A stretch of 64,000 bases of DNA from Sneathiella sp. HT1-7 (GTDB lineage Bacteria > Pseudomonadota > Alphaproteobacteria > Sneathiellales > Sneathiellaceae), in contig NZ_JAJFZN010000004.1 of NCBI RefSeq assembly GCF_020731145.1, forward strand, positions 186,001-250,000. The letters are read 5' to 3'. Numbering within the stretch: the stretch's first letter is position 1; every line of letters begins with the position of its first letter. A model generated the notes under the pieces. That model ran no database searches. It saw only the letters and a list, made by a program, of their open reading frames with translations, and had not been told where the DNA came from. Shown here in pieces: positions 55,473 to 64,000 of this stretch. Position numbers and translations under genes: made by a program.

Positions 55473-56624
55473 ATGAAAAGTATTGCCCTCATCCTCGCCG
55501 CCGGAAAAGGCCTCCGGACCGGACTTAATATTCCGAAGCAATATATTGAAATTGCAGGAAAATCTATTCTCAGGCGAGCAATAGATGCTTTTCTGAGGCA
55601 CCCCGAAATCGATACTATTTGTGTGGTCATAGGGGAAGATGATCTACTGCTTTATGAGAAAGCAATCACCGGTCTGGATATTTTGCCGCCGATTGTTGGC
55701 GGAGTAACGCGACAGGAGTCGGTCCAAAACGGCCTGGAAAGCCTGGTCGAACACACACCGGACAGTGTGCTAATTCATGATGCGGCCCGACCCTTTATCA
55801 GTAGAGAATTGATCAGCCGTTGTTTGAGTAAACTAAACCAAGCGGAGGCTGTTCTCCCCTCCATCGCGATAACGGATAGCCTCAAATCCTTTGAAGGCGA
55901 CTTGATTACCGGCGCACTGAACCGGGATGAGATTGTCGCCGCGCAAACGCCGCAAGCTTTCGCTTTTGCACCTATTCTGGCCGCGCATCGGACTTTCGCG
56001 GGCGAGAACCTGACTGATGACACGGCCCTCGCCGAACGTGCCGGAATAGAGGTCGCAATGGTCGAGGGTGATCCCGCAAATTTCAAGATCACCACGCCTG
56101 AGGATATAGAGAAAGCACACAACATGATTACAAAAAGCCTTATCGATGTACGGACGGGCCTAGGCTTCGATGTGCATGCGTTTGAGGAAGGAGACAGTGT
56201 TTGGCTCGGCGGCGTGAGTATTCCTTATGATAAACGCCTGAAAGGCCATTCGGATGCGGATGTCGCGCTCCACGCCCTGACCGACGCCCTGCTCGGTGCC
56301 ATCGGCGCGGGCGATATCGGCCTGCATTTTCCGCCAACAGATGCCAAATGGAAAGGCGCGTCGTCTGACTTGTTTCTGCGTCATGCGGCAGATTTGGTGG
56401 GCAAAAAAGGCGGCGTCATCAATCATGTCGACCTCACCATCATCTGTGAAGCACCGCGTATTGGTCCGCACCGCGTCGCTATGCAGAAACGCATCGCCGA
56501 AACTCTCCGTATTGACGCTGAAAGAGTGAGCATAAAGGGAACAACGACCGAAAAGCTTGGCTTTACCGGCCGGGGCGAAGGTATCGCGGCCCAGGCCGTT
56601 GTAACCGTGAGGCTTCCTGGATGA
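55473..56624 (+). CDS. ispDF: bifunctional 2-C-methyl-D-erythritol 4-phosphate cytidylyltransferase / MECDP synthase
   Basis: A 383-residue fusion. IspD is the N-terminal half (ILAAGKGLRTG, VLIHDAARPF, ALNRDEIVAAQTPQAF), and IspF starts near 228 (GLGFDVHAF, KGHSDADVALHALTDALLGA). The two catalyse non-consecutive steps of the MEP pathway of isoprenoid synthesis. The fusion is common in alphaproteobacteria. It overlaps pgpA by four bases (ATGA). Confidence 0.96.
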   Translation: MKSIALILAAGKGLRTGLNIPKQYIEIAGKSILRRAIDAFLRHPEIDTICVVIGEDDLLLYEKAITGLDILPPIVGGVTRQESVQNGLESLVEHTPDSVLIHDAARPFISRELISRCLSKLNQAEAVLPSIAITDSLKSFEGDLITGALNRDEIVAAQTPQAFAFAPILAAHRTFAGENLTDDTALAERAGIEVAMVEGDPANFKITTPEDIEKAHNMITKSLIDVRTGLGFDVHAFEEGDSVWLGGVSIPYDKRLKGHSDADVALHALTDALLGAIGAGDIGLHFPPTDAKWKGASSDLFLRHAADLVGKKGGVINHVDLTIICEAPRIGPHRVAMQKRIAETLRIDAERVSIKGTTTEKLGFTGRGEGIAAQAVVTVRLPG

Positions 56625-57112
56625 GCAGTAAAATTGGCCCCCTCACCCTTTGGCATCCCGCGGTCATTCTTTCCACCTGGTTCTGGAGTGGTTTGTCGCC
56701 GAAGGCACCCGGAACCATTGGCACCCTCGCCGCGCTTCCTTTCGGTATATTGATCTACTACTTCTTTGGGGCACCGGCGCTCGGCATGGCGTCTCTTGTT
56801 GCCCTGTTCATCGGCTGGTGGAGCACAAAAATCTATCTCGAGAGGACCGGCAAGTCCGATCCCGGCGAGGTAGTAATTGATGAGGTGGCGGGAATCTGGC
56901 TCGCCCTCCATGCGGCAGACCTGACCCCGCTGATGATCTTTCTTGCCTTCGTTATTTTCCGGATACTCGATATCTGGAAGCCCTGGCCGATCGGCTGGCT
57001 GGACCGGAAAGTAAAAGGCGCATTCGGCGTTATGATTGATGACTATGTAGCGGGACTGATTGCCTCGGTCCTGCTGGTAATAATAAAAAGGATATATGAT
57101 GGGAATTTTTAG
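56621..57112 (+). CDS. pgpA: phosphatidylglycerophosphatase A
   Basis: A 163-residue membrane protein with GLSPKAPGTIGTLAALP at the start and DPGEVVIDEVAGIW, which hold the conserved acidic residues of PgpA. It removes phosphate from phosphatidylglycerophosphate. It is coupled to ispDF upstream and overlaps cinA by 17 bases downstream. Confidence 0.94.
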   Translation: MSSKIGPLTLWHPAVILSTWFWSGLSPKAPGTIGTLAALPFGILIYYFFGAPALGMASLVALFIGWWSTKIYLERTGKSDPGEVVIDEVAGIWLALHAADLTPLMIFLAFVIFRILDIWKPWPIGWLDRKVKGAFGVMIDDYVAGLIASVLLVIIKRIYDGNF

Positions 57113-57599
57113 TGTCGAGATCGAAAAGCTGGCGACCGAGGTCCTTGAAAAATGCCGAGGTAAGAAATGGCAGCTCGCAACAGCGGAATCCTGCACCGGC
57201 GGCCTGATCGGTGGGGCGCTCACGGATATCGCGGGCTCTTCCGATGTATTCGATCGCGGCTTTATCACCTACAGCAATAAGGCAAAGGCCCGCGTGATCG
57301 GCGTCAGCACGGAGATTTTACGCAGCCATGGCGCGGTATCAGAGGAGACAGCGCGGGCAATGGCGCTCGGCGCTCTCAAAACAGCGGGCGCAAATCTTAC
57401 GGTCGCGGTGACGGGCATTGCTGGCCCTGGCGGCGGTGGCCCCGGAAAACCGGTTGGCCTCGTTCATTTTGCAGTAGCAACCGACAGCGGCGTCGCAGAG
57501 CATCGAAAGATGGAATATGGCGATATCGGCCGGTCAGAAGTCCGCCTTGCCACCGTCCAGACAGCGCTAGAAATGCTACTCGCTGCCGTTAGCCGTTAG
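57096..57599 (+). CDS. CinA C-terminal domain protein (nicotinamide-nucleotide amidase)
   Basis: A 167-residue protein with the CinA/PncC-type motifs TAESCTGGLIGGALTDIAGSS, YSNKAKARVIGV and VTGIAGPGGG. It deamidates nicotinamide mononucleotide in pyridine nucleotide recycling. It starts inside pgpA and its stop overlaps the ratA-like stop by four bases on the opposite strand. Confidence 0.92.
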   Translation: MMGIFSVEIEKLATEVLEKCRGKKWQLATAESCTGGLIGGALTDIAGSSDVFDRGFITYSNKAKARVIGVSTEILRSHGAVSEETARAMALGALKTAGANLTVAVTGIAGPGGGGPGKPVGLVHFAVATDSGVAEHRKMEYGDIGRSEVRLATVQTALEMLLAAVSR

Positions 57600-58057
57600 C
57601 CGATCCGGTCCTGAAGGTCCGGCTTGGCGCCGTATAGTTCCTTTGCGCGCGCCTCAAAGGCCGAGATCATACGGGTCACAGCCTCGTTAAAGAGCATCCC
57701 GATGGTCTTCTGCAGGATCATCGAGCGAAACTCGAAATCTACGAAAAAATCCACTTCGCAGCCGTCCGGATACTCCTTGAACTGCCAGTGATTGTTGAGG
57801 TATCGGAACGGCCCGTCCATATACTCAACATCGATCCGCATATTTGCTTCGTCCAGTGTCACCTTGGACGTGAATTTTTCCCGAAAAAGCTTGAAGCCAA
57901 TTACCAGATCAGCAAGGACGATATTCTCTTTTCGCTCCTTGATGCGCGCACCGATACACCAGGGTAGGAACTCATCATATTTGTCAATCGCCGCCACAAG
58001 ATCGAACATTTCTTTTGGCTGATAGGGCAGAACCCGTTTTTCGGCATGTGTTGGCAT
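57596..58057 (-). CDS. RatA/COQ10-like START-domain protein
   Basis: A 153-residue polyketide-cyclase/START fold protein with YQPKEMFDLVAAIDKYDEFL near its start and the LNNHWQF and VDFEFRS strands. In mitochondria COQ10 homologues bind ubiquinone; the bacterial RatA name stems from an E. coli protein that blocks ribosome subunit joining. Which applies here cannot be told. It lies downstream of lipA, probably the end of the pdh operon. Confidence 0.88.
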   Translation of the reverse strand: MPTHAEKRVLPYQPKEMFDLVAAIDKYDEFLPWCIGARIKERKENIVLADLVIGFKLFREKFTSKVTLDEANMRIDVEYMDGPFRYLNNHWQFKEYPDGCEVDFFVDFEFRSMILQKTIGMLFNEAVTRMISAFEARAKELYGAKPDLQDRIG

Positions 58058-58092
58058 ACTCTACATTCTACCCATACAACACGGCATAAACG

Positions 58093-59043
58093 TTATTTTG
58101 AAGCGTTGGCCCGCTCTCGCGCGGTTTTCAGCTTGGCAAAATCTTCACCCGCATGGTGACTGGAACGGGTTAGCGGCGACGCGGAGACCATAAGGAAGCC
58201 CTTAGCATAGGCCTGCTTCTCCAGAACCGCAAATTCATCTGGAGTTACAAAACGATGGATTGCGTGATGCTTCACTGTCGGCTGTAGATACTGGCCGATG
58301 GTAATAAAATCGATATCGGCAACACGCATGTCATCCATCACCTGAAGCACTTCATCCTTATCCTCGCCGAGGCCGACCATCAGGCCAGATTTGGTGAACA
58401 TATTTGGATCAAGCTCCTTCACACGCTCCAACAGCCGGAGGGAATGATAGTAACGCGCGCCCGGCCGGACGGACGTATAGAGCTTCGGTACTGTCTCAAG
58501 GTTATGGTTGAAGACATCGGGCTTAGCCGCAACAACAACTTCTAAGGCACCGGGTTTCTTCAGAAAATCCGGTGTCAGAATTTCGATCGTGGTCTCTGGC
58601 GTCGCCTCGCGGATCGCCGTGATGACGTCCGCGAAATGCTGCGCGCCGCCGTCTTTCAGATCATCCCGATCGACGGAGGTAATCACTACATGATTAAGCC
58701 CCATCGTCTTGACCGCCGTCGCCACATTGACCGGCTCGAACGGATCAAGCGCATTTGGCTTACCCGTCGATACATTACAAAAGGCACAAGCCCTCGTACA
58801 GATTTCACCCATGATCATCATGGTCGCGTGCTTCTTCGCCCAGCATTCGCCGATGTTCGGGCAGGCCGCCTCCTCACAGACCGTGGTGAGATTGAGGCCG
58901 CGCATCAACTCCCGCGTCTCATGATAGGTTTTCGAGACAGGCGCTTTCACCCGTATCCATGCGGGTTTTCGCTGGATCGGATTATCCGGGCGGTTCACCT
59001 TTTCCGGATGGCGTACGCGTTTTATGGCGGTCGTCTCAGTCAT
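58093..59043 (-). CDS. lipA: lipoyl synthase
   Basis: A 316-residue radical SAM enzyme with the auxiliary cluster Cys set ([15 protein letters not shown]) and the radical SAM motif [10 protein letters not shown]. It inserts the sulfur atoms of lipoate. It lies after lpd on the same strand and serves the lipoyl domains of the pyruvate dehydrogenase encoded upstream. Confidence 0.97.
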   Translation of the reverse strand: MTETTAIKRVRHPEKVNRPDNPIQRKPAWIRVKAPVSKTYHETRELMRGLNLTTVCEEAACPNIGECWAKKHATMMIMGEICTRACAFCNVSTGKPNALDPFEPVNVATAVKTMGLNHVVITSVDRDDLKDGGAQHFADVITAIREATPETTIEILTPDFLKKPGALEVVVAAKPDVFNHNLETVPKLYTSVRPGARYYHSLRLLERVKELDPNMFTKSGLMVGLGEDKDEVLQVMDDMRVADIDFITIGQYLQPTVKHHAIHRFVTPDEFAVLEKQAYAKGFLMVSASPLTRSSHHAGEDFAKLKTARERANASK

Positions 59044-59089
59044 GATCTTACCTTATCAAATATTCGCATGCTGTCGGAACAGCTTATAG

Positions 59090-60493
59090 CTACATGTGGA
59101 TGACCTTGCCATAGGCGTCAAGCACAGATTCATGCATGGCCTCCGATATCGTCGGATGCGGGAAGATCGAATGCATCAATTCGATCTCAGTTGTCTCCAG
59201 CGTTTTAGCAATACCGTAACCCTGAATAAGTTCCGTCACTTCCGCACCAACCATATGCGCGCCTAGCAATTCACCGGTTTTCGCATCAAAGATTGTCTTG
59301 ATCAATCCTTCCTGCTCCCCCAGGGCAATTGCCTTACCGTTGCCAATAAAAGGAAAGCGCCCGACCTTAATGTCATAGCCTTTTTCCTTCGCCGCCGCTT
59401 CGGTCATGCCGACAGACGCAACCTGTGGATGGCAATAGGTACAGCTCGGAATATTTGACGTGTTAAGCGGATGCACGTCCTTCTCACCCGCAATCTTTTC
59501 AACGCAGATCACCCCTTCATGGGAGGCTTTATGCGCGAGCCATGGCGGCCCTGTCAGATCGCCAATAGCATAGACGCCGGGCTCCCCCGTGCGGGAAAAT
59601 TCATCGATCACAACATGGCTGCGATCCACTTTCACCTTAGTGCCTTCAAGTCCCAGATTTTCCACATTACCGACAATACCAACCGCCAGAATTACGCGAT
59701 CAAAGGTATCGGAGGATGTTTTATCCTTCTTGTCCTTGAAAGTGGCCGTGACCGTATTTCCGGATTTCTTAAGCTCCGAGACCGTGGTGCCCTTATGGAT
59801 CGTCATTCCCTGCTTCTTGAAAGATTTTTCGGCAAAGGCGGAAATCTCCTCATCCTCAACAGGCAGGATTCTGTCCATTACCTCAACAACCGTAACGTCG
59901 GAACCCAAGGCATTGAAAAAGCTAGCGAATTCAATTCCTATTGCGCCGGAACCAACAACCAGCAACTTCTTCGGCATCACATCGGGTACAAGCGCTTCCT
60001 TATACGTCCAGATCAGCTTGCCGTCCGGCTCCAGACCCGGCAATGTCCGTGCCCGAGCACCAGTTGCGAGAATAATATGCTTGGCACTGACGGTAGAGAT
60101 TTTCTTGCCGTCCTTGCTCACCTCAACCTTGCCCGAGCCTGCGAGCTTGCCATGACCGTCAACGACGGTAACCTTGTTCTTCTTGAGGAGATGCTTGACG
60201 CCGCCGGAAAGTTGCCCGGCCACCTGACGGGAGCGTTCAACGGTTTTTTTAAGGTCAACCGACGCCCCTTCAACCTTGATGCCGAATTCATCTGCATGCT
60301 TGATCAGATTATAGATATCTGCCGTCCGAAGCAGTGCCTTGGTCGGGATACAGCCCCAGTTCAGACAAATGCCGCCAAGATGTTCCTTTTCGATAACGGC
60401 TGTCTTCATGCCAAGCTGCGCCGCCCGAATTGCCGCAACGTAACCGCCCGGACCAGAGCCGACAACAACCAAGTCGAAATTTAAATCGCTCAT
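59090..60493 (-). CDS. lpd: dihydrolipoamide dehydrogenase (E3)
   Basis: A 467-residue flavoenzyme. The FAD site is GSGPGGYVAAIRAAQ, the redox disulfide is in GGICLNWGCIPTKAL, and the active-site base is in HSIFPHPTISE. It reoxidises the dihydrolipoyl groups of PdhC. It follows pdhC by 10 bases. Confidence 0.97.
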   Translation of the reverse strand: MSDLNFDLVVVGSGPGGYVAAIRAAQLGMKTAVIEKEHLGGICLNWGCIPTKALLRTADIYNLIKHADEFGIKVEGASVDLKKTVERSRQVAGQLSGGVKHLLKKNKVTVVDGHGKLAGSGKVEVSKDGKKISTVSAKHIILATGARARTLPGLEPDGKLIWTYKEALVPDVMPKKLLVVGSGAIGIEFASFFNALGSDVTVVEVMDRILPVEDEEISAFAEKSFKKQGMTIHKGTTVSELKKSGNTVTATFKDKKDKTSSDTFDRVILAVGIVGNVENLGLEGTKVKVDRSHVVIDEFSRTGEPGVYAIGDLTGPPWLAHKASHEGVICVEKIAGEKDVHPLNTSNIPSCTYCHPQVASVGMTEAAAKEKGYDIKVGRFPFIGNGKAIALGEQEGLIKTIFDAKTGELLGAHMVGAEVTELIQGYGIAKTLETTEIELMHSIFPHPTISEAMHESVLDAYGKVIHM

Positions 60494-60503
60494 ATCCGGT
60501 TCC

Positions 60504-61781
60504 TCACAGCATCATGGTTAAAGGTTCTTCAATATAACCCTTGAAATGTTTCAGCAGTTCCGCGCCCAGTGCCCCGTCAATCACGCGGTGATCGCAGGAG
60601 AGCGTTACGCTCATCATCGTCGCCATGGCGAGCGCGCCGTCTCTAACAACAGGACGCTGTTCCCCGGCACCAATCGCAAGAATGGCAGACTGCGGCGGGT
60701 TGATCACGGCGGAGAATTCCTTGATCCCGAACATGCCGAGGTTCGAGATGGAGAAGCAGCCGCCCTGATATTCTTCCGGCATCAATTTGCCGGCCTTGGC
60801 TTTGGTTGCCAGTTCCTTCATCTCGTTAGAAATGACGGCGAGGCCTTTCTGGTCCGCCTTTCGGACCACCGGGGTAATCAGGCCCCCTTCAATCGCCACA
60901 GCGACCGAGACATCAAAATCCCTATATTGCAGGATCTTGTCTCCGCCCCAGCAGGCATTCGCCGTCGGCACTTTTTTGAGCGCGAGCGCCGACGCCCGAA
61001 TGATAAAATCATTGACCGAAATCTTGTAGTCGTCAGACCGGCCATTGAGCTCTTTGCGCATTGCAAGCAGGTTATCCAACTCACATTCGATGGTGAGATA
61101 AAAATGCGGAATGGTCTGTTTTGCCTCCGACAGCCGCCGCGCAATGGTTTTGCGCATGCTGGTCAGCGGTATTTCCTCGTAATTTCCTTCTGGTGGCGGT
61201 GTTGCCGCCTGAGGCGCAGGTGCGGCCGCCGCCTTTTCGGGAGCAGCAGCTTTGACACCACCAGATGCGATGGCCTCTTCAACATCTGTTTTCACGATGC
61301 GGCCATGCGGGCCAGAGCCGGAAATCGAGCCAAGATCGAGTCCCGCATCTTTGGCGATACGTCGGGCCAACGGGCTTGCAAAAATACGATCACCCGATTT
61401 TTCAGGTTCGGCTTTGGCGCTTTGCGATGGCGCAGAAGGAGCGGGCTCTTCCGCCTTTTCATCTTTCGCCGGTGCGGGTGTATCCGCAGGTGCCGCAGCG
61501 CCTTCCGCCTTATATCCATCCAGAGCAGAGGCGTCTTCTCCCTCCTCCAGCAGAATTGCGATTGGTGTATTTACGGCGACATTTTCTGTACCGCCCTCAA
61601 TGAGAATTTTCGCAAGTGTTCCTTCGTCCACTGCTTCAACTTCCATCGTCGCCTTGTCGGTTTCAATTTCAGCCAGAACATCGCCCGATGCGACGCTATC
61701 GCCTTCCTTCGCTTGCCAGTTGGCGAGCTTTCCCTCCGTCATGGTCGGTGAGAGGGCTGGCATTGTAATGGAAATTGGCAT
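60504..61781 (-). CDS. pdhC: pyruvate dehydrogenase complex dihydrolipoamide acetyltransferase (E2)
   Basis: A 425-residue protein. One lipoyl domain (1-80, the Lys in [15 protein letters not shown]), an Ala/Pro-rich linker, the E1/E3-binding domain ([16 protein letters not shown]) and a catalytic acyltransferase domain ending in [16 protein letters not shown]. It passes the acetyl group from E1 to CoA. It is 11 bases after pdhB. Confidence 0.97.
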   Translation of the reverse strand: MPISITMPALSPTMTEGKLANWQAKEGDSVASGDVLAEIETDKATMEVEAVDEGTLAKILIEGGTENVAVNTPIAILLEEGEDASALDGYKAEGAAAPADTPAPAKDEKAEEPAPSAPSQSAKAEPEKSGDRIFASPLARRIAKDAGLDLGSISGSGPHGRIVKTDVEEAIASGGVKAAAPEKAAAAPAPQAATPPPEGNYEEIPLTSMRKTIARRLSEAKQTIPHFYLTIECELDNLLAMRKELNGRSDDYKISVNDFIIRASALALKKVPTANACWGGDKILQYRDFDVSVAVAIEGGLITPVVRKADQKGLAVISNEMKELATKAKAGKLMPEEYQGGCFSISNLGMFGIKEFSAVINPPQSAILAIGAGEQRPVVRDGALAMATMMSVTLSCDHRVIDGALGAELLKHFKGYIEEPLTMML

Positions 61782-61792
61782 CTTCGCCCTCC

Positions 61793-63184
61793 TTAATCGC
61801 GATAACAGACAGATTTAGCCACCGCCACAACTTCATCGGTATGGGGCAGTGCCAGTTTTTCAAGATTGGCCGCATAGGGCATCGGCACGTCCTTGCCTGA
61901 AACCCGGAGCACCGGTGCATCAAGATAATCAAACGCGTGATGCATGATCTGCGCAGTAATTTCGGCTCCAACACCGCTTTGTGGCCAGCCTTCTTCGACG
62001 GTGACGCAGCGGTTCGTTTTACGGACAGAGGCCAGAACAGTCTCCATATCCATCGGGCGGATCGTTCGAAGGTCAATCACTTCGGCGGAAATACCCTCTT
62101 CCGCAAGTTTTTCTGCCGCTTCAAGCGCATAGCGCATCCCCATTCCGAAGGAGACGATGGTCACATCGTCACCAGACCGCTCAATTTTCGCTTTGCCAAT
62201 CGGCAAAACAAAATCATCAAGGACAGGCACCTCGAAACTCTGACCATAGAGTATTTCATTTTCAAGGAAGATGACCGGATTTGGATTGCGGATAGCCGCT
62301 TTCAACAGCCCCTTCGCATCTGCCGCTGTATGGGGCGCAATCACGATCAACCCCGGGACATGGGAATACCAGGAGGCGTAACACTGTGAATGCTGGGCCG
62401 CGACGCGGGACGCCGCGCCGTTCGGTCCCCGGAAAACGATCGGACTTTCCATCTGTCCGCCGGACATATATCGCGTTTTCGCCGCTGAATTAACAATTTG
62501 GTCAATCGCTTGCATGGCGAAGTTAAAGGTCATGAACTCAACAATCGGTCGAAGTCCGTGAAAAGCTGCGCCAACACCGACACCGGCAAAGCCATGCTCC
62601 GTAATGGGGGTATCGATCACCCGGCGCGCGCCGAACTCATCCAGCAACCCCTGTGTCACCTTATAGGCCCCCTGATATTCGGCAACTTCCTCACCCATGA
62701 CGAAAACACGCTCATCGCCTCGCATTTCCTCTGCCATGGCATCGCGGAGCGCCTCACGGACGGTCATCTTGACCATTTCCGTGCCTTCGGGGATTTCGCC
62801 ACTGGCGTCATAGGCATCGGGAGTTTCAGAGACACTGACACGTGGCGCAGGTTCTTCCTTGGCAGGAGTATCGTCCGACGTCTCCGGTGCAGCTGCGGGA
62901 GCAGATGACGCAGAAAAACCATCAAGATCGCTGGCATCTTCCCCCTCTTCAAGGAGAACCGCAATCGGTGTATTTACCGCGACATTCTCGGTATCGCCCT
63001 CAATCAGGATTTTCCCGATTTTTCCTTCATCGACAGCCTCGACTTCCATCGTTGCCTTGTCGGTTTCAATTTCCGCAAGGACATCACCGGAGTTGACCGT
63101 ATCGCCTTCTTTCACCATCCAGCGAGCCAGTTTGCCTTCCGTCATCGTCGGCGAGAGCGCCGGCATTAAAATTTCTGTTGGCAT
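61793..63184 (-). CDS. pdhB: pyruvate dehydrogenase E1 component subunit beta with lipoyl domain
   Basis: A 463-residue protein with an N-terminal lipoyl domain (1-80, Lys43 in [15 protein letters not shown]), a linker, and the E1-beta domain (about 135-460, with [32 protein letters not shown] and [14 protein letters not shown]). The lipoyl domain on E1-beta is typical of alphaproteobacteria. It forms the heterotetramer with PdhA. It follows pdhA by 30 bases. Confidence 0.97.
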   Translation of the reverse strand: MPTEILMPALSPTMTEGKLARWMVKEGDTVNSGDVLAEIETDKATMEVEAVDEGKIGKILIEGDTENVAVNTPIAVLLEEGEDASDLDGFSASSAPAAAPETSDDTPAKEEPAPRVSVSETPDAYDASGEIPEGTEMVKMTVREALRDAMAEEMRGDERVFVMGEEVAEYQGAYKVTQGLLDEFGARRVIDTPITEHGFAGVGVGAAFHGLRPIVEFMTFNFAMQAIDQIVNSAAKTRYMSGGQMESPIVFRGPNGAASRVAAQHSQCYASWYSHVPGLIVIAPHTAADAKGLLKAAIRNPNPVIFLENEILYGQSFEVPVLDDFVLPIGKAKIERSGDDVTIVSFGMGMRYALEAAEKLAEEGISAEVIDLRTIRPMDMETVLASVRKTNRCVTVEEGWPQSGVGAEITAQIMHHAFDYLDAPVLRVSGKDVPMPYAANLEKLALPHTDEVVAVAKSVCYRD

Positions 63185-63214
63185 TTATCTAGTCCTTCTC
63201 AAGCTGGTCGGCAC

Positions 63215-64000
63215 TCAGGCCAAAACATCCGTATAAAGCTCTTCCGGTTGTGGCTCCGGACTGTTCTGGGCGAATTCAACCGCATCGGCGATGATGGCCT
63301 TTATCTTGCGGTCAATTTCCTTGAGCTCGTCCTCCGTATTGATTTTGTCATCCAGCATGGTTTGGCGCAGGTGATCAATCGGGTCATGCTCAGCACGCTT
63401 CTTGTTGACCTCCTCTTTCGAACGATACTTCGCCGGATCCGACATCGAATGACCGCGATAACGGTAGGTCTTCATTTCAAGAATATACGGTCCCTTTCCC
63501 GAACGGACCCAGTCCACCGCCTTTTTGCCAGCCGCGGCAACAGCAAAAACATCCATGCCATCAACCTGTTCACCCGGCACATTAAAGCTTTCACCCCGTC
63601 TAAAAAGCTCCGTCTGAGCAGAAGATCGCTTGACCGATGTACCCATGGCATATTCATTATTTTCAATGACATAAACAACCGGTAGGCCCCAGAGTTCCGC
63701 CATGTTGAAGCTTTCATAAACCTGCCCCTGATTGACCGTGCCATCTCCCATATAGCAAAGGGTGATGTCTTTGCTATCTTGGTATTTCTGGCTGAAGGCC
63801 AGGCCAGTACCGAGCGGAACACACGCGCCGACAATCCCGTGTCCGCCATAGAAGTTTGCCTCTTTCGAGAACATATGCATGGAGCCGCCCTTCCCTTTGG
63901 AATAGCCGCCCTCGCGCCCGGTGAGTTCCGCCATCACGCCCTTTGGGTCCATCCCGCAGGCCAGCATATGACCGTGATCACGATAAGAGGTAATTACTGC
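63215..64000 (-). CDS. pdhA: pyruvate dehydrogenase E1 component subunit alpha (partial, 5' end outside window)
   Basis: A 262-codon C-terminal portion that runs off the window end; the frame is open to 64000, so the true start lies beyond. The thiamine diphosphate site is seen in GDGTVNQGQVYESFNMA, and the phosphorylation-loop region has YRYRGHSMSDPAKYRSKEEV. It decarboxylates pyruvate. It is the first gene of the pdhA-pdhB-pdhC-lpd-lipA series. Confidence 0.97.
   Translation of the reverse strand, partial: AVITSYRDHGHMLACGMDPKGVMAELTGREGGYSKGKGGSMHMFSKEANFYGGHGIVGACVPLGTGLAFSQKYQDSKDITLCYMGDGTVNQGQVYESFNMAELWGLPVVYVIENNEYAMGTSVKRSSAQTELFRRGESFNVPGEQVDGMDVFAVAAAGKKAVDWVRSGKGPYILEMKTYRYRGHSMSDPAKYRSKEEVNKKRAEHDPIDHLRQTMLDDKINTEDELKEIDRKIKAIIADAVEFAQNSPEPQPEELYTDVLA

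Noticed and set aside
59471-60484. Long open frame on the + strand opposite lpd
   Set aside because: Antisense shadow of dihydrolipoamide dehydrogenase; no domain and no ribosome binding site.
60546-61751. Long open frame (401 codons) on the + strand opposite pdhC
   Set aside because: It is the antisense shadow of an unmistakable E2 gene; the translation has no recognisable domain.

Overview
The window looks like the chromosome of an alphaproteobacterium. The right half carries gene orders typical of that class: dusB-ntrB-ntrC-ntrY-ntrX-trkA-trkH-dat-hfq-hflX on one strand, a fused ispDF followed by pgpA and cinA, a pyruvate dehydrogenase operon whose E1-beta subunit carries its own lipoyl domain, and lipA with a RatA-like gene downstream. 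The species cannot be named from the sequence alone; a Sneathiella/Rhodospirillales-like lineage is a guess.

Region 1 (1-3.4 kb): a single-domain response regulator divergent from a GAF-PAS-PAS hybrid histidine kinase, followed by a decayed second response regulator.

Region 2 (3.4-33.9 kb): an accessory region that ends at an intact tRNA-Ser(TGA). The 16-17 bp 3' end of this tRNA recurs in the same orientation at 3451, 13907 (degenerate), 14113 and 23687. The sequences next to these cores are also conserved. This reads as a tandem accretion of about 10 kb integrative elements at one tRNA gene. Block A (3.45-13.9 kb) holds a six-gene signalling cluster: Ser/Thr kinase, PP2C phosphatase, PrsW-type intramembrane protease, von Willebrand A protein and two single-pass membrane proteins, one with a rhodanese domain. 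It also holds a racemase/DUF1611 pair. Block B (14.1-23.7 kb) holds a radical SAM/membrane protein pair, a UvrD/HelD-type helicase with an inserted nuclease domain, a phage C4-like structured RNA and an integrase that has lost its catalytic domain. Block C (23.7-33.8 kb) holds a CadR-cation transporter-LspA metal resistance module, a cytochrome c/SHOCT pair, a serine resolvase, and a four-gene operon that starts with an intact tyrosine integrase and ends with a family A DNA polymerase-like protein.

Region 3 (34-64 kb): core genes. They cover peptidoglycan remodelling (mltB, rlpA, a DD-carboxypeptidase), tmk-holB-tatD-MBL hydrolase, recX, mazG, the hfq/hflX and Trk potassium genes, two nitrogen two-component systems (NtrBC, NtrYX), dusB, ispDF-pgpA-cinA, and ratA/lipA/lpd/pdhCBA, with pdhA cut by the window end.

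The two most interesting items are the kinase-phosphatase-PrsW-VWA cluster, which resembles a membrane-linked variant of the TerY-P triad, and the integrase-polymerase operon, which resembles pipolins in layout but uses a family A-type palm instead of PolB.
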